Origin: Desulfospira joergensenii DSM 10085
GTDB taxonomy: Bacteria > Desulfobacterota > Desulfobacteria > Desulfobacterales > Desulfobacteraceae
Reading direction: 5' to 3'
Length of the DNA: 64,000 nt
NCBI RefSeq assembly: GCF_000420085.1
Contig: NZ_ATUG01000002.1
Span: forward strand, 1,736,001-1,800,000
In this document: positions 62,874-64,000 of the stretch, in pieces
Position numbering within the stretch: the first letter of the stretch is position 1
Layout: each line of letters starts with the position of its first letter
The notes under the pieces: model-generated
What the model saw: only the letters and a program-made list of their open reading frames with translations
Told to the model about the DNA's origin: nothing
The model's database searches: none
Position numbers and translations under genes: made by a program

Positions 62874-63880
62874 CCATGACAAAAGTGAAGCAATTGGTCC
62901 TGGTCCTGGCTTTCTTTCTGGCAGCCGGATTGCCGGCCCGGGCCGGAACTTTGACCGTCACCGATTTTTCAGGCCGGACCCTCACCCTGGATTGTCCGGC
63001 CCGAAGGGTGGTCTGTCTCATTGAAAGCGCCCTTTCAGGGATCTATATGCTCGGGGCCCAGGATCAGGTGGCCGGGGTTTCTGCCCAGGTCTACCAGGAA
63101 GGGATTTTTAAATATTATGCGGCCATGGATCGACGCATCGCCGAAAGGGAAATACCAAGCCCGGGGAGCTGGGATCATGTGAATCTGGAAAGTCTGGTCA
63201 GCCTCTCTCCGGACCTTGTCATCATCTGGGCTAACCAGACCGAGGCCATTGAGGCAATTGCCGGCAAGGGCATTCCCGTTTACGGGGTTTCCCTGTCATC
63301 CATTGAGGATGTATTGAAAGAGATCGGCGATCTGGGGCAACTGCTGGGAAAGAATGATCGTGCGGCAGTCCTCCGGGGCTTTGCCAGGCAGGAACTGGAC
63401 CGGTTTGCCCTGGCCGAGAAAAAGTTCAGACACCGGCCGGAGGTTTATTTTATCTGGTCCCAGGGACTGCTGGAAACATCAGGCTCCCCCAGCACCGTGG
63501 ATGACATGATCACCCTGGCAGGCGGGCGAAATGTCTGCGGTCATATCCCCCTGGAACATACGGTGATCAATCAGGAGACCCTGATTTCCCTTAAGCCGGA
63601 CATCATGATTTTGTGGCCCAATAGCCGCCTTTCTCCTGAAGATATTACCGGACATCCAATATGGCGTAATCTGCCGGCATCAAAAAACAAACAGGTGTTT
63701 GAACTGCCTTCCCCTTTTTTCTGTGATCTGTGGACCTTGAAGTGCTTCTACGTCATCGACCGGATCCAATCGGTTTGCCAGCCGGCGGCGTCAGGACCCT
63801 TTGATGAGAAACGGGAGAAGCGACAGCTGATGACGGTCCTGTACGGACCTGAACTGGGACAGAGGATACCGGTTGAATAG
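62870..63880 (+). CDS. Periplasmic ABC transporter substrate-binding protein (FecB/BtuF type)
   Basis: 336 residues. Signal peptide 1-28 (QLVLVLAFFLAAGLPARA); a PBP2-III fold with LSPDLVIIWANQTEAIEAIAGKGIPVYGV and SLKPDIMILWPNS. The ligand would be a siderophore, heme or corrinoid; the sequence alone cannot choose. It overlaps the permease gene by 8 bases. Confidence 0.88.
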   Translation: MTMTKVKQLVLVLAFFLAAGLPARAGTLTVTDFSGRTLTLDCPARRVVCLIESALSGIYMLGAQDQVAGVSAQVYQEGIFKYYAAMDRRIAEREIPSPGSWDHVNLESLVSLSPDLVIIWANQTEAIEAIAGKGIPVYGVSLSSIEDVLKEIGDLGQLLGKNDRAAVLRGFARQELDRFALAEKKFRHRPEVYFIWSQGLLETSGSPSTVDDMITLAGGRNVCGHIPLEHTVINQETLISLKPDIMILWPNSRLSPEDITGHPIWRNLPASKNKQVFELPSPFFCDLWTLKCFYVIDRIQSVCQPAASGPFDEKREKRQLMTVLYGPELGQRIPVE

Positions 63881-64000
63881 CAGGGTTAAATTCTGGTTGC
63901 TGGCGGGGCTGCCCCTGCCTGTGCTTCTGTTTTCTCTGTTTGTCGGGCCTTCCGAGGTGGTGGGTCCAAGGGATACGGCCGACTGGATTGCCGGGTTCCT
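63873..64000 (+). CDS. FecCD-type ABC permease, 5' part
   Basis: TTG start at 63873, overlapping the previous stop. The first 42 codons give a basic start, one hydrophobic helix (FWLLAGLPLPVLLFSLFVG) and VGPRDTADWIAGF, as at the N-terminus of FecCD/BtuC permeases. The remainder lies beyond the window. Confidence 0.75.
   Translation, partial: MNSRVKFWLLAGLPLPVLLFSLFVGPSEVVGPRDTADWIAGF

Noticed and set aside
1..64000. tRNA, rRNA or CRISPR arrays
   Set aside because: No cloverleaf-like sequence, rRNA segment or spaced direct-repeat array was found by eye.

Overview
The window looks like a chromosomal segment of a strictly anaerobic deltaproteobacterium (Desulfobacterota), most likely a Desulfobacteraceae-type sulfate reducer. 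The grounds are a methylmalonyl-CoA/pyruvate transcarboxylase-type cluster typical of propionate-oxidising sulfate reducers, a selenocysteine-containing redox protein, FapA, DUF3786 and CheX-type proteins, and several insertion sequences. This is inferred from gene content; there is no rRNA gene in the window.

Layout. 1-4.7 kb (+): conserved cytosolic protein and a biotin-dependent acyl-CoA carboxytransferase cluster closed by a strong terminator. 4.9-5.6 kb: zinc-ribbon protein. 10.5-5.8 kb (-): housekeeping operon rplU-rpmA-obgE-nadD-rsfS-gpmI plus an HsdR-N-like protein, with a consensus sigma-70 promoter at one end and a bidirectional terminator at the other. 10.8-12.7 kb (+): DUF3786 protein, a crotonase fragment and a CheX phosphatase fused to two helix-turn-helix domains. 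12.7-18.6 kb: a decayed accessory zone with an IS91-type transposase remnant, an intact IS3-family element, an XRE regulator, a dead duplicate of a QueG-like gene, an acyl-CoA dehydrogenase fragment and some very small ORFs. 18.6-24.7 kb: redox/lipid module of a PPOX-type flavoprotein, a peroxiredoxin-like selenoprotein read through an in-frame TGA, an SRPBCC-SDR fusion, a DUF1365-CFA synthase fusion and an FAD amine-oxidase-like protein. 25-31 kb: QueG-like Fe-S protein, EEP-family phosphodiesterase, old yellow enzyme, DJ-1/PfpI protein and FapA. 31.8-33.7 kb: a second intact IS.

33.8-43.4 kb is the most unusual block. A PAS-PAS-AAA sigma-54 activator lies just upstream of a good sigma-54 promoter that drives divergent gcvPA/gcvPB homologues, an AcoX-type NAD-kinase-like protein, a UPF0340 (YwlG-like) protein, an APC amino-acid permease and a UcpA-like dehydrogenase. 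No gcvH, gcvT or lpd accompanies them, and several residues otherwise constant in glycine decarboxylase are changed, so this looks like an inducible amino-acid catabolic system built on a repurposed P-protein.

43.4-54.5 kb holds a MOSC protein, a YdcF protein, an 888-residue GcvT-GlyA (aminomethyltransferase-serine hydroxymethyltransferase) fusion, an MFS transporter, CcdA, small enzymes, a diguanylate cyclase and an acyl-CoA synthetase. 54.8-59.7 kb has two methyl-accepting chemotaxis proteins flanking a secreted single-Cache protein. 60-64 kb starts a TonB-dependent uptake operon (receptor, unknown protein, periplasmic binding protein, truncated FecCD-type permease) preceded by a structured leader with its own terminator, a riboswitch or attenuator candidate.
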